A stretch of DNA of 64,000 nt from Echinococcus granulosus (lineage: Eukaryota > Platyhelminthes > Cestoda > Cyclophyllidea > Taeniidae). The position numbers and the translations under genes were made by a program. Positions 11,951 to 25,058 of the stretch are shown here, one piece after another (position 1 is the stretch's first letter; the number at the start of each line of letters is the position of its first letter). The DNA lies in NCBI RefSeq assembly GCF_000524195.1, contig NW_020170520.1:6181-70180 (forward strand), written 5' to 3'. The notes beneath the pieces are model-generated. The model had not been told where the DNA came from. It did not search any database and worked only from the letters and a program-made list of their open reading frames with translations.

Positions 11951-14640
11951 AAATTTTGAAGTCTAACTGCAGCATTCATTAGCTAATGAATGCCAAGAGC
12001 AGTTCCATTCCCACATCTTGTCTTTCTCGAAATCCTTGAAATTTGATATCATTTTTCTATCATAATAGCCATTTTGAAATTGATAGAGCAGAGAAGTGGA
12101 TCTTTGTGATTCTAGCGTTTGCAAAGACGCAAGCGCTATTTTTGGAAAATGGGTGTGACACTATGAAAGATATTTGTTAGCGTTTGTCAATTGGACGAAG
12201 AGGATTCAAGATGGCACGAAATCCTTCAACAACGAGGCAAAACCACTTTGCGCTCGGCACAAGTATCCAACCCTAGAGGTTCACGCAAGACAAATTATAA
12301 CCTGAAAAGTCTTGAGGTGGGTATTTTTGTAAGTAGTCAACAAAAAGTGTTCAATGTTTGAAAGTAGTGTTATCCGAACCACAATTTTCTATGTGCATGA
12401 GAAGTAATTTTATGATATAAGAGATTAATAGGCAAGCTGAACTTACTCACAATCCTTTTTAGCAAACAAAAAATGATATTTTAATAATTTTGAAGAATAC
12501 GACTCAGCTAACAAGAATTGAAACACGCAATAAAGTAGTTGCATTTTAAGTGAATCATTTTCGGGTTCAAGCAACAAAGCTGGTTGTCTTTGTTACTTAA
12601 TGGGCAAGAAGTGATGAGAAACTGGCACCGTCATAACTAATCAAATTTGATGCACAGAAATTCAGCAAGACAACTGTTGCTGTATCAATCGTTAACTTAT
12701 GCGTCAATAGGGACATAGCATCATTCAATATCGAAAACGTAGGGTCATTTGGGAACCTGCTGCATCTTTGATTCACTCATCAACACAATCAAGCTTTAAA
12801 ACCCCTTTTGAGTGCTGTGGATTATTAATGCACATGCCCTAAATGCTAAAAAAACTCACAAGAAACCTTTTTAACTGGATTTGCAATGCAGACAGGAAGG
12901 AATTACACCAGGTTTGGGTGAAAGTGTACATTTTTAGTTTGCATTTGAAGAGGAATTGTATAGAGCACAAACAAAGAACACCGTGCTGAAGGATTAACGC
13001 TCTTTGTTTTAATCGAGGCAATTAGGTGATCTAACGACTAAGAGAGCAGATTCGCAAACCGGTATGCAGTTTAAAAATGGACAAATAGTAGATATTTGGA
13101 GGAACGTACTTCATTCTGTGCAGGCTCGAATTTTTCTTTCTTTCCTGAACGAAAATCGTGGTATTAGTTTATAGCAATTACATGCAACAACTTGAATGAT
13201 CAAAATACCTTTTTTGCCTTTGCTATTCTTAGCTTTACTGAAAGATACAAAATAAATGCTTTCTTTGAGTTTCCTAATAAAAAATTTCCCTATTACGGAA
13301 GGGTGACTTAAGGTAGTAAACTAAAAAACGTACATTCCCTCAGCCTAGAAGTTAAAAACACACATTGCTACATAAAAAGTAGGCAGATTTATAAAAAGGA
13401 CTTTACGTAAGTAAGTTAAGTTGTATGATAAGGTAGGTTATACGATAAAACCCGACTTGCCTCATCCTTTCGCCTTCCGTCTTTCTAAAAGTGTCAGAGT
13501 TACTCATCAACTAGCAGCTATTTCCACTGTTAGTATGTACCTGTTAAAGCGCAACATTTCTTATTGAAATATCTTTGTACTCATATTGTACCGTGTAATG
13601 TTTACGACTGATTACTTAGTGGTAAACACACCTGGTGCGCAGTGCGGGTTTTTCTGGTACGTTGTTGATAAAGTGTGCAACAATGACATGATAGAAGTTG
13701 CAAACAATATTAGGATATTGATATGACAATTGATGAACTGAAAAATAAAACCTTACCCCCATCCTTCGGCTTTACAATACAATTCCGCTCTGTACAATGA
13801 CCCACACAAGGTGGCCCATGTCAGAAGAATAAAACAAACCAAGTACTTATTGGTTGAGCTTCAATTCTTAGTACCCTCATTTTTAAGCCCAACCTAACAC
13901 TACATCATATTTATTCCCGCTCATTAAGTAGGGAAATTACGACTATTTTTGCAGTCTACTGTGATTTAAACCCTTTGACTCGGCGCGTGGACGCATCACG
14001 ATAAGTCATTTATTTTGCTCAATTCACTAATACATTTATAGTCGCGATTAGTATATAAAATATGTATACTCTATTTAAGTGAATTCGTGCAAGGCCTCAC
14101 TTTGCTAAACTATGAGTGCGCTTCGGTTTTAGCAGATTTCAATTCTGCTCTGCTACACGAAGGCTCGGACACGCTGGTAGCTGCGTAACCACTCCATATA
14201 TTAAAAATGCACGTCTACTGTGATACTCTTGCTTGGCAAACATAAGGGAGAATCGAGTGTCACATTGTTGATGATAATCTGGAAAGTTGCTTTTTGAAAC
14301 CAGTTTATTCTCTTTCCTGAAAAATCTCTGAATTTATCAATTTGCCAAATAAGGAGTTCTCGTGGTTAGATCTGCATAGAAACAATTGTCTTTTCACTGC
14401 TTTATACCCTTATTCCTGATGACATTTTATTGCTGCCACCTTGGGACAACTTTTGCCTTGATATGGAACAGTAATGCATACTCTATAAAGTTATCGTAAT
14501 GATTTGAAAAACAGCTTTACCGCTTTACTCTAAAGAAGATCTGATGCTCCAAATTGTCAAGTAATGTGCCTCACGGTATACCTCTGTTCATTTTTTATTC
14601 CAGATTCATAGATGGTGGGTGGTTCCTGCTCTGGTTCATG
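11951..14640. other. gene-free AT-rich stretch
   Basis: This is AT-rich sequence with no open frame of note and no recognised repeat copy. I see nothing further in it. Confidence 0.5.
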
Positions 14641-14845
14641 CAAGTTGTAGTTGTAATACGATAGTGGTTTATCCCTCGGCTCTGGTGAGGCGCCACTTTT
14701 GTACTTCGAATTAGCCCCCTTGTACCTCGCTGGGTAGGCTGGCCTTTTGGGCCATGCCATAGCCCAGACACCTTCTCTACGCTGAATACATATTCTGCCC
14801 GAGTATTCTATCTTCCTTCGGCTTCGGGGAGTCCCGGGACGCTAC
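14641..14845 (-). repeat. interspersed repeat family A, copy 1
   Basis: Read on the minus strand, the copy runs from GTAGCGTCCCGGGACTCC through CGAAGCCGAAGGAAGATAGA, ATATGTATTCAGCG, GGCCCAAAAGGCCAGCCTAC, GAGGTACA and CCAGAGCCGAGGGATAAACC to TATTACAACTACAAC. The same blocks in the same order occur at about 16.1, 23.5, 42.0 and 42.8 kb. A 3'-truncated copy lies at 29.95 kb. The copy happens to hold an open frame of about 90 codons behind an AG. I read that frame as part of the repeat rather than as an exon. Confidence 0.65.
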
Positions 14846-15061
14846 AGTAGTAGTCCGTCTAGCCCATGTTCTGTGAAGCAGATCTTTCTGTAAATTCAAA
14901 TAATCTGCCAAGTTGATCGCAATTCATGTTGTAAAGCAAATGTTTTTTTACATCGTAGTACATGCCGTAGGGCATGATTTGAACGCTGTCGGCACCTGAC
15001 CTGCCCAAGCCCTGAATCAATAATTTGGGGTGGTGAGATAGTATTCAGTTAATGGAAAAGA

Positions 15062-15565
15062 ATGGAGGCACAAGAAGCGGCCGGCAAAGTGGCCGAATGG
15101 GCTTACCGTAATCATAATGGCCTGCAACCGTTTGTAGCATTCGCTGGTGATTATGCATCACCTGGGCGTTTGCACTGCAATATCCCACCACTTCATGTAT
15201 CAGCAAAAAAGTCAATCGTCCCCACCACTGCCGCTTCTCGCCCAATGAAGTGGCATGGCTACAACGGGTCAAAGCCCTTCTTCACTCAGCAGCCGATACC
15301 AGGTGGTGAAGCCCTCCTTCTGACCGGCGGCTAAGTGTTACATCGCAGCAGCACCAACTGCATTACGACCGAGCAAACCGACCTTCCGCCGGCGATGGCC
15401 GGAAGCTTGCAGTGCAAGAGTGTAAACGTTGTCGTCAGACCAAACCAAGATAGTGTGAGGAATGTGGCCCTTCCGGAAGCACATCCCAGTCAGATTGAGT
15501 TTCCGGATTCACGGGTGTGGAAATTCGACGGAAGGGATCATGTATTTCAACAAACGTCCTGTTGA
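15062..15565 (+). pseudogene. open stretch with one internal stop, product unknown
   Basis: One plus-strand frame stays open for about 168 codons in a GC-richer block and is broken only by a TAA at 15332-15334. The translated parts have balanced composition but resemble no family I can name. No convincing splice sites flank the block. It could be a decayed exon, part of an old transposable element, or chance openness caused by the local GC rise. Confidence 0.25.
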
Positions 15566-16014
15566 GTGGAGGACTCTCCATAATTCCTTCTTTTGTGTGG
15601 TTACTATTATAGTAACAGTGGCTTAAACCACGTACCTATTAGATTCTTGTTTTTTACTCGTAAAATGCATCTACCATCGGAAGGCTTCAATGGAGTTCTC
15701 TGGTTTAGCTTATAAACTTTTAATTCAGGAAGAGATATTGAACTTGCTTCAAATACAATCCATTAAAAAAATTATTTAAACTTGCAAGTTTGTTAAAATA
15801 ACAGAGGAAGTTGTGAGGTATTTGAAGTGCAGAAGAGCTTAATAAACCGTCATGGGCCGAAGACCATGCCCCTGGGCAAAGTCAAATGGGTGGAGACTTA
15901 AAAATTTGCGCAATCAACCGCACAGTTCTACAAACTATCAAAATATTACAATAGTATAACGTATCGATTAAAATTGTCATTTTAGTATTATTACTCTTAT
16001 TTATTTTACGACAG

Positions 16015-16185
16015 TGTTATGCGATGGTTGTTTGTCTCTCTGTTTTGGTGGGGAGCCATTTTTGACTTAATCAGTGTACCACGCTGGGTGCGCTGGCTCT
16101 CGGGCCACGCCAGCAGTCCCAGTACGTTCCGTATATTCAAACCAAGTATTTTGTCTTCTTTTGTCTTCAAGCCCTTTGATAAGGT
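16015..16185 (-). repeat. interspersed repeat family A, copy 2
   Basis: On the minus strand it shows GGCTTGAAGACAAAAGAAGA, CAAAATACTTGG, GTGGCCCGAGAGCCAGCG, CACCCAGCGTGGTAC, AAAATGGCTCCCCACC and AAAACAGAGAGACAAAC. This matches the order seen in the other copies of the family. Confidence 0.6.
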
Positions 16186-19100
16186 AGCCAAATATATAAT
16201 CCCTCAACTTCCTGTAAATTGTGTGCAAAATTTATACCATATAGCTGTGGAGGCTTTTACCGGTAAAAACATGATTAACCATTTTCCTCCAGCATGCTTA
16301 ACTTAAGAATTTCATGTCGTCGTAGGCAATCTCACACCTTTTAGGGTATCAATTAAGCAAAAATTAAAAGCTATTTGTACGACTTGCTCTTTGTAAGGAA
16401 AATTACTCTTTATCTCTTGGAGATAAAATGATAGCATTAGTGTGCCATTTACTAATGTCCTGCAAGTTTATCTGCCATAACCGCAGTATTTTGCTTTGAT
16501 TAATCACAAGAGTACACGTTTTATGAATGTGTTTACTATTCCGCCAGAATATTTTTTTGGGTTTATTTAATCATAAGCCGAATTTTGAAATTTCTTCTTT
16601 AATGTGATTGGCCTGTTTTAGTAAGGGTGTGTATTAACTGGTAGGTCGCGTCGGAGGCGCTCTCCGCTCTTGAGGATTTTTTCTTCTGAACTTTTCAGTT
16701 CTCATAGGCGTTATTCTTAGTCGGTACCCTTTCTTTTAATTCTTCTTACTTCCAGAATTGGAATTTTTTGGTTAAATTGATTCCTCTCCTAAGTGCGTTA
16801 GCTTATTTCTAAAATATTCTGGTTTTATAATTCCCTATTCCTAACTTCATTTTCGTTATAGTACTGGTCGGCAGTACGATTTATCAGAATCTATCCGGTT
16901 TCATGTACTAACCTATTTTTTCTTTGCATTTTGTGTCCTGGGCGACTTCGCTGTTTGTAGTTTAACATATTTGCAACACTTACCATTACTTATCAAAAAT
17001 AACCCTTAATATCACCCTTAGGACCTCCAAGACTTCTTTTTGGTTGAATATATACAATTGGGGTTTCTCTTTGTGAAATCCACATTTTTAGATTTGCATT
17101 CATCGCAATAAACCTATTCTTAATGCTGCGTTCGCGTTCTCATCCTTTTGCGATGTTAGTGGTATGCTTCAGTTTGTCTGCTCCGATTGTGTTTATCTAA
17201 AGAGGGTACGTTGTGGTTGGTCTCGAAATTCTTTAGGTAGTTCAATCGGGAATTTATTGTTGGGTTCACATCAAAGTGCATTGACTGTGTTCCAAAAGAA
17301 CTCAGTTTCATATTCGAGCACTGCTTGAAAAATAGCTTTTCTGGAATGCGATTTTGGCACTTCAAATCATCCAGTTGCTCCTCCAACATTGTCAACAGGG
17401 TGATAATGGCACGAATTGCGCATGCGTTCATCAGATTTGGAGTAGCTTTTCTCAAGGTCGAATATTTACGCCCATGAATAGCGGATGTGTTGGACGATTA
17501 CGCTTATGGATGCGAAGCAGACCATGAATGTGCTCCTCGGCCAACCGACTGCAACTGGTGGCCCCTACCCAATTCAACTCGCATTTCCTAGCATTTTATG
17601 GTCAATGCTGTAAGTATTCAATGCTATTTCAATGTAATTCAACTGGTCTTGTGTGACCTGTTCTGTTTGATCGGCCCTCATCTGTACTTCGATGGGCTAT
17701 TTCAAGCAAGCACCAAATTGTTATGCGTCCAACGCTGAGCGAAATGAGTAGAATTATTAGTCGTACTGTTTCCGCGCATACTGGGTGGGCACATGTAAGA
17801 ACACATTGAATGGATCGTGTTGTGTACTTCTTTTTCCTCTGCTGAACGTCGTTAGTACGTCTCATGAATTTGCATGCGTTGTAAATTGAGCTGTCAGCGT
17901 AAAACTAAACCATTCGTATTATGTTACTAGGATGTAGTTGTAGAGGTTTCTTTGTGAGAATTGATCGTATGAATAATGAGGAGGCGGCAGGTTGGATTGA
18001 TGGAGTTGTGGGCGCACCCAACACTAGAATATGTTTTTCTGAAGAATTTGTCCCAATGTACACGCAGGTGGCTGCAGTTTGGGTATTTAAAAAGTTCTGC
18101 CGTTGCGTGTGAAGCGGCACGACGCTAAGTATTGTGACTTGATGGGGTATTTATGAAACATTTGCATGGAAGTCGGGTTTGGATACCATCGGTTGAAAAT
18201 CAGCTGAGGGATGACATCCAAACAAGGGATTTTTATATCCATGCAGTCAAGATGTAGAGGGTCATGAATCAAGCATAGAGCTGAGGTAGAGCAGTAGGGT
18301 AGATATTGCCGTGGGACTTTGAGCAAAAATTCTTGCACTACATGCGAAGCAACGGAAGTTACTGCCGATTCTCCCTGTTTCAATTCACTATTCTTTACTC
18401 AAATTTGCGATCCTTTTCAATGGGATACGAGCACGTAGATTCAACCTTTATAAAATAACCCGTCTTGAGACAGTTTTACATGATATCTGCAATATGTCAA
18501 ATGTCACTTGTTGGCCAGGGTATGCCTTTATCACCTAGAAGCAAAATACACTTGCGTGCCTCATTTTCATCAGCGTCTCGTCTCATAATTCGTCTGCGTT
18601 GATGCTTCTCCATTCTGCTGCTTGCTTTGTCCCCTTCGGCTGTACTGTGGACACGCACCGCCTTTCCCACATGGAAGTGATAAATACTTTCGCGAAATTA
18701 GTGATCGGGGCTTATTATTGCCAGTAGATGACAATTTGGTCACACTGGTGAAGTAGGCGTAGCTGGTGTGTGTCGTTTATGTTGCAACGTCTGCTTATCC
18801 TCCTTATGATACATTCCGCGTTAGGTATTTTTCCCTTTTTCACTGCCACCAGCGCGGATGCGGCTTCCACTGTACTTCCACCCATTTTCGGAAAATCGAC
18901 ATCGGACTGAATGCACAAAGTTTGTCGTTAGGCTGTATACAAGGCACGTCGAACAATCACGTGGAGGCCTCCGACCTTTTGGTATGCGAGTAATTGTGAA
19001 CAAGAGTGTGGGAATGTTGCGGTACCTTTTAAGACCTCATCAGTTGGTCCATGCACCTAATGTACATGGAAAGAGAAGCCTAAACCTGCGGAGAAGTTGC

Positions 19101-19963
19101 TTTCTTAATCCAAAACAGGTGTCCCGTCTGCTTTCCTAGCCTCGTAGGTATAGCAGTTCCAGAAGTGCATGTGGCAAACATGTTTAGTCGAATACCAAAT
19201 TCCGTAGATTTGATGACGCCTTGGAGGACTCTCCGCAAACACTTGCTTCACGGGACTTAGCAAGAGAAGTCTGGAAGTCTACTTAAGCACTGCGATTAAT
19301 GATGGAACGAGTTGGGGTCTGAAGCATAGCACTGTGCCTGTCATCCGTTGGCAGGTTTCGCTCATTGACCAGATGCCTACTTCACACCCTGCTCTGTGAA
19401 CCCATGCCACACCTTTCAACCCCTTCACCATCGCAAGTGGTAGAGGTCTCTCTCTCTGTGGAAGTTTAAACCGCACGATGCCTGACTTGCACGTGCTAGA
19501 TCCAATCTTTTCGAAGTCTGTTGACGAAATTCAACATCCACTTCACTATCTGCCGTCGGCATTGCCGGGGTCGGGGGAAAGTGTTGAAAATGCAGAGGAA
19601 TCAGATAAACTTATTTATAAAACAAGAAGTATGCTGTATAGATTGGCCGGAAAATAAACAAAGGATTAAGCTGTCTGTTTCATCAGCTCGCAGTCTTAAT
19701 CAACAAAATTGACTGATTTTTTAAAAGAAGACAAAAAGGAGCTCAAAATTTATTCAAAATGCAACTTAACCGCATTGAATTGAGGCCGATGGAAGATATT
19801 TGCAATGCTGTCAGTAGTCAAGCCGCAAGAAATGCCTTCTTTTGGAGTGAATGTTAATGCAAAGTTTGCGCGCTTTTTCTCGTTTCGTTCATGTGAACTC
19901 CGCCCGAAAGCGAGCACATCACAAGTTGGCAATCGGACTCACTGAGTGCCACCTTCCGTGTCT
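16186..19963. other. gene-free stretch upstream of the F-box gene
   Basis: The open frames are short and overlapping, with no recognisable domain and no consistent exon chain. The last few hundred bases should contain the promoter of the F-box gene. I could not identify a TATA or initiator element with confidence. Confidence 0.4.
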
Positions 19964-20968
19964 ATGATGGAGCGACTTCCTGGCATTTTGCAAACCGAAA
20001 TTTGCAAATATCTCACCGCCGCGGATCTTGTAAATCTTTGTGAAGCCATGCCCAGCATTAAGCAGATCCTCGAATCTGCCACTTTCAAACGCATTTTACG
20101 CAATTATGTGAGCCAAATGGACTGGCTGGACACAACACTTTACCGTATGCTGTCTTCCACACTTACAAACGCAAGGGTGGAGTTAGAGACAGAGCTTTTG
20201 TTTAAGACTGTACAATACTACATACAGGATTCCCGATCGCATGTGAATTACCTGAACCAGGACCTACTTAATCAGCGCAAACCCATCCACTTTTTGGTAC
20301 TCGGCAGTGCCATGTCCAATACTCCCATTGCCGCTTGTTTTCTCAACACCCTCCATGATTGGACCGATGAGCGTGGAAGAGGCATACAGAAAAATCGTTT
20401 CATTCACAACGGACTTACGAGAATTGTGGCCTCCATATCTACTTTTGATATTTATGTTGATATCTATACGGCATTGCTTGAGAATGAGGAGTATCTTGAA
20501 GCGTTTTATCAGACCTCCACCATCCACCAATACGACTGCGTGGTGTACGTGATGAATTCCACGACCCAGTGCCGTATTTGGCGCCGTTTGCCATATGGCT
20601 TGAACCGCATCATGACCAACATCACCACCAATGCCTCCGATCCAACACTTCGTTCTCCAGTGCTGCTCATTCTGGACACGAAATTGGAGCAGAGAGAGGA
20701 GGCAACGGCCAGCTGTGGCCATTTTGATTGCCTATTGCGCAATCTCCGCAGGCTCGACGATGGTCGTTTTCCAGGCTCTCCATTGAGTGCTACGGCATCG
20801 CACCGGTGGAGAGTGTGGTGTCTCCACCACCAAGGCGAGATGTTCGTCAACATGTATGAGGCGTTTCGATGGGCTGTGTTGGAAATTGCCGCTACCACCA
20901 CTGGATCGAGCCGCCACCACCAAAGTATGCAGTCCAACAACGTCTCAGCGCATTCGTCTGCACAGTAA
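19964..20968 (+). CDS. F-box protein resembling FBXO4
   Basis: This is a single-exon gene for 334 residues. The start is the first of two adjacent ATGs; the frame opens earlier only from a GTG at 19946. Residues 3-45 form an F-box (LPGILQTEICKYLTAADLV and following), which in this family binds SKP1. Residues from about 105 look like a degenerate small-GTPase fold: a beta strand HFLVLGSAMSNTP lacks the GxxxxGK[ST] P-loop, a later strand reads YDCVVYVMNST, and then come PVLLILDT and a C-terminal helix YEAFRWAVLEI. FBXO4 has the same plan, an F-box followed by a GTPase-like domain that does not bind nucleotide and recognises substrate. The likely role is substrate adaptor of an SCF ubiquitin ligase. 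The C-terminal 20 residues are Ser/His/Gln-rich. The orthology call rests on architecture and patchy similarity. Confidence 0.65.
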   Translation: MMERLPGILQTEICKYLTAADLVNLCEAMPSIKQILESATFKRILRNYVSQMDWLDTTLYRMLSSTLTNARVELETELLFKTVQYYIQDSRSHVNYLNQDLLNQRKPIHFLVLGSAMSNTPIAACFLNTLHDWTDERGRGIQKNRFIHNGLTRIVASISTFDIYVDIYTALLENEEYLEAFYQTSTIHQYDCVVYVMNSTTQCRIWRRLPYGLNRIMTNITTNASDPTLRSPVLLILDTKLEQREEATASCGHFDCLLRNLRRLDDGRFPGSPLSATASHRWRVWCLHHQGEMFVNMYEAFRWAVLEIAATTTGSSRHHQSMQSNNVSAHSSAQ

Positions 20969-23400
20969 CTTGGGCAAAAACCGTGTCCTTTTCATGCTTG
21001 TCCGTTTATCCTTTAATGTGCTCTATTGTGGGGCCTGGGAGTGGATTCCGAAAAAAAAAGAACGCAACCCACTATTTCCATTGTTTATCTATTACCAAGC
21101 GAGGTATAAAAGACAAGGCTAGAGATCCAATGAAAGTGTGTGAGTGCAAGTCTACAGGGAAAGTGAATGACTACCCATCAAGTTTGCCACCTCTTTAAGT
21201 ATATTCCCATTTACTTGTGGAACTCGTTTCCATTTGGCTGCTCCTGGAATGTAGCTTCTAGGTAGCATAGTAGAAATATCATTTTATCTAGTAGAAGTTT
21301 GCAATTATTGTCAGTATCCTCCAGATGCGGGTCAGGCGAAGAAACAAACTCATTTTACAGTTATTACCAACTGCGTTACATTTCTTACAAGGGAGTGAAG
21401 ACTGGATACCCACTCGTAGAGGAGACTCAAAGACGAGTTTATCTGTGAGAAGTTTGACCACGTTCAAATAGTGTCAACTTCTTGTAGGTGGTCCCAGGTG
21501 TCCCAGCTATGATCCATACATGACGCAATGAATTGCTGGTTGCATGGGAATAAATTCTACATGTCCTCGGGTCATCGGTGAATGGAAAATTCATTTCTTA
21601 GCAATCAGGGTACCAAAGGTCATTCGTACATGTGCAGCAGTACAATTAAGCCTTATTGATGTGCCATTTGTAAAGTTACATTTGTTCCCCCCCTTTGGTC
21701 ACGTCTGGGTCACTAAAGGGAATGGTATCGGCAAACACACTGTCCGAGTCTTGCAAGTCAGCACCTGCCTTCAAGCTAGGGCATGCCGTTTTCTCCTACA
21801 ATAACAAGGCTGTCTCCTGATTCCATGGAAGTGTGGACTTAAAATTATCAAATGCGTTGGGTGCGTCTAAGTCTTTATCTACCGAAACTCAATCACCGCT
21901 TTTACATCTCCGAACCCAAAGTCTAGCCTTCCTGGCTTCTGAGAGCTGTAACAGATCTTCGAGCAAACAATTAGGTCACCTGATGCCTCCGGACATAGTG
22001 GAGGAATATGCGGTTGAAAGATCAGTGGGACAGGCACCACATCGCAGTTGGCCTCTTTGACGCCTAATTCGTAGCTTGAACAGCTCTAGTTGAATCAAAT
22101 TGAATAATACCTACAAACTTTTGTCTAGCGGCCATGGAAACAAAGACACTGCGTCGCGATACATGAAGCCTGTTGGGTTCAACAGAAGGGCGTGGTACAA
22201 GAAAATATGCAAGTAGCATGTGGCTCAACATAATTCGCTGTGCCTAAACAAAAAGATTATTCCAATGGAAATGGAAAATGCTGAAATTTTATCCCCGTTT
22301 ATGCAAAAGCATTGGGGTTTTGGATTCGCTATCGCTCGCACAGAATCTAAACCATGGACGAGCTTGCCGCATAGCTCACGATGACTTGAATCTGTTTCCC
22401 CAACCACCTGATCAGCAGTCGATGTTGACCCGTTTAAAGGTCAGCTGAACTCCACTGAAATTTGATCGGATGCTGAGTTTACCTCCATTCTGACGAATCA
22501 TTCAAGGTGGTGGCACCTTGATCTGCAGTCGCTGTTGAATAGTTCACGAGGTCCATGACTGCCCGGCCAGGTTTCGAATATCAAGTGCTCTCCATAAGCC
22601 AAAGAGAAGAGCAGCATGTGCTGACGATATGGTGTGAGAGCAGTGCCTCCACCTCTGAGTGTGCCAAAGGCTCTTCTTTATCCGATGGCTCAGCAGAAAA
22701 GAATTTCACAGGTCCCCTGGTTGAAGCGATTGGTGTGTTAGAGCATCACGTGACATGACAACCCTCCGACTGGATCGCCTCCTTTAATAATGGTTTTGGA
22801 GAAATACGTTAGAATACAGAGGAGTTTCACGTATAAATGTTTACAAACAGAGTACAAATTTTTGAGGTACTAAGAAGGTATCCTCAATGAAGCCTTTGAC
22901 CTCCAGCAAGCGACAAAGTCGTCTCTCTGCAGCCTTCACTACTTCCTTAAGCAAAGATTCCAGCAGCAGATGCACTATGAACCTATGAACTTTACAATGT
23001 CTGTACCTACAGGCTATAAAAAGACTCTCTCCCACTCAAATGACCGATGATGCATTCCAATGACTTCGCTATTCCACACTTCATGAATTTCGTGCAGTTA
23101 CTGGTACACGTATTGCGTTTTTGAGATTCAGGCGCTCCTTAAATTTAACCTCTCAACTCTTACGAGGCAGTAGCGATTCCCCGATTAACTGGTCCTTTTT
23201 CACAGCAGACGGTGGCTCCGCCACAGTCCAGTACATCGACAGCCGCTTTACCAAGCTAAACTCTCTTATAAATTACAAAATGTTTTATCGAAAAAGAAAC
23301 ATAATAAAACACTAAATAAAGTCTACTGTTTGTCAATGTGCCACAATTCGAGTTTTCCAGTGACCGCTTTGGATTTGTTTACGACTAAATATGTGTGTGA
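20969..23400. other. gene-free stretch
   Basis: The frames are short and none shows a domain. A minus-strand frame at 22841-23035 is leucine-rich and helical in character but has no supporting exon chain. Confidence 0.4.
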
Positions 23401-23605
23401 CACGGAGACTTTCCTGAAAACGAAGAAAGACATAATCCTCGGGCATGATGTGTTTCTTGACACACAGTAGGGCCTGAAGCTACCAGGTTAGCCCAGAAGC
23501 CAGGCTGACTGGTGGAGGTACCTATGGCGGAGATCCTAGGTGGCCCCTCTACTAAAACCCAGGGTTAAATAAGCAACAAATCACGATGCAATCGTTGTAG
23601 CAGAT
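23401..23605 (+). repeat. interspersed repeat family A, copy 3
   Basis: It runs from CGGAGACTTTCCTGAAAACG through AAGAAAGACATAATCCTCGG, CACAGTAGGGCC, GCCCAGAAGCCAGGCTGACT, GGTGGAGGTACC, TATGGCGGAGATCCTAGGTG and CTAAAACCCAGGGTTAAAT. This is the best-preserved plus-strand copy, and it shows the downstream blocks that the 29.95-kb copy lacks. Confidence 0.65.
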
Positions 23606-24889
23606 TTGAACCATTTTGCCCAAACACTTGTGTTTGATCCTGAAACATTGGTTAGTTTGGTTTGCAGGATTTTGTTTCACCATCGAAATGAGGTAAACTG
23701 GGTGGAATTTTTGCGTTAATGTGCAACTGATTCAGACATCACACGATCGAGCTGTCACGCCACTTTGCGACCTTCGTTGTGCTGGAATTCCTGACGCATG
23801 GGAGGATAGGCAGATAGAATGGATGTATTTACTAACCAACGCAATAAGTACACAAAATTGCCATGGCCACAGACAGATAGATCATTGTATACGTTCACGA
23901 AGTTGGAAGGGCGGAGAGACTACTTGAGCGAGTGTGTGACTGTCGGTGAGGTCAGCAACACAAAATTGTATTAACTGATTGTACTTGACCTTCGAGGGGT
24001 AATTAGAGCACATCTCGACCTTAAAATGTAAGCATCAACTAGGACTTCCAAAATGTCGAGCAGAAGGACGTGTTTCTAGAGTTACAGACATCCTCCGCAT
24101 AAATTTTTACAGCTCTGGAAGTCTTGAATGGGTCTTATTTGATCAGGGTTGGATCTGTGGGCAAAAACCATCCCTTTAAATTCATCAGGCAAACACCAAG
24201 TATGGTCCATTTAGAAGAGAAGTCTTTCTTTAATTATATCCTAAATAACTCTCGTTATGGTCCTGATGGATTGCTCTTCCTCAACTTCAACCCTAACAGT
24301 CGTCTTCGAATTTTGGGAGTCTCTACAAAAGCGTCGCAACTGCGATGCCCGAGGAGTCCCGTCTGCTGTACAAGATGCGCCATTTGAATTCACTGCCTCA
24401 CCAAAGGAGCTTGCATCTTGTAATTTCTTTTATGTATGAAGTGTACAGGCATCCTTAATCATTTGCCAACAGTTTTCATGTCAAATTTCGCCCTAAGATT
24501 TTTGAGGCATAGGGAAGATGGCACTTCACTCAAATTTAAAAAAAACTGCAATTCCAAAGTCCATGCCAACCTTCCACACAAACTACATTATTATTAAATC
24601 ACACAGACAAATGATCAACTTTAACATGCTCATATTTCGTTACTAGCAAAAATTATTCTAGCACTTTGTTTTATCTCGTAAAGTCTCCTCCTCAAATGGT
24701 ATAAGTGCCATTTCTTTCCATTCATTGTGACTTTGAGGACGCTTATTTTATATTTATCCATGTTTTAATGACTTCACGCTTTATGTATGGTGTTTTTTGT
24801 GATTCTTATTTGAATATCAGTGTAAGTAGCTAAAATATGAAGGAGAGACAGTGGATTCTGCTTCAGCTAGTTCGTAGCCTGTGAATGTG

Positions 24890-25058
24890 GTGCGCCACCT
24901 TCCCGGCTACCAATGGCATCGCGAAGACGCCGCGTCATCAGCGGAGCCAGGAGTGCGCAACCGCGGCTTTATGTGTGGAGCAACGGGTTTTGTGAAGCAA
25001 CATTTTCATTCGTGGGTGTCTTTCACGAGGCGCTTGGCTCAATTCACAAAAAGCAACT
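24890..25058 (+). promoter_or_regulatory. CpG-rich patch, possible 5' exon of glycosyltransferase A
   Basis: This patch is locally rich in CG dinucleotides (GCGAAGACGCCGCGTCATCA and following) within AT-rich surroundings. It ends at a good donor, AACTAA followed by GTGAGT, and a 3' splice site lies at 25846-25847, six bases before the glycosyltransferase ATG. It may therefore be the promoter and non-coding first exon of that gene. This is inference from position and composition. Confidence 0.3.

Noticed and set aside
14557..14845. Minus-strand Tyr/Pro-rich open frame of about 90 codons behind CTGTAG, exon-like
   Set aside because: Most of it coincides with family A repeat copy 1. The same blocks at other loci are not open in this frame.
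20264..20940. Long minus-strand frames over the F-box gene
   Set aside because: They are antisense shadows of the F-box coding sequence, with no family resemblance.
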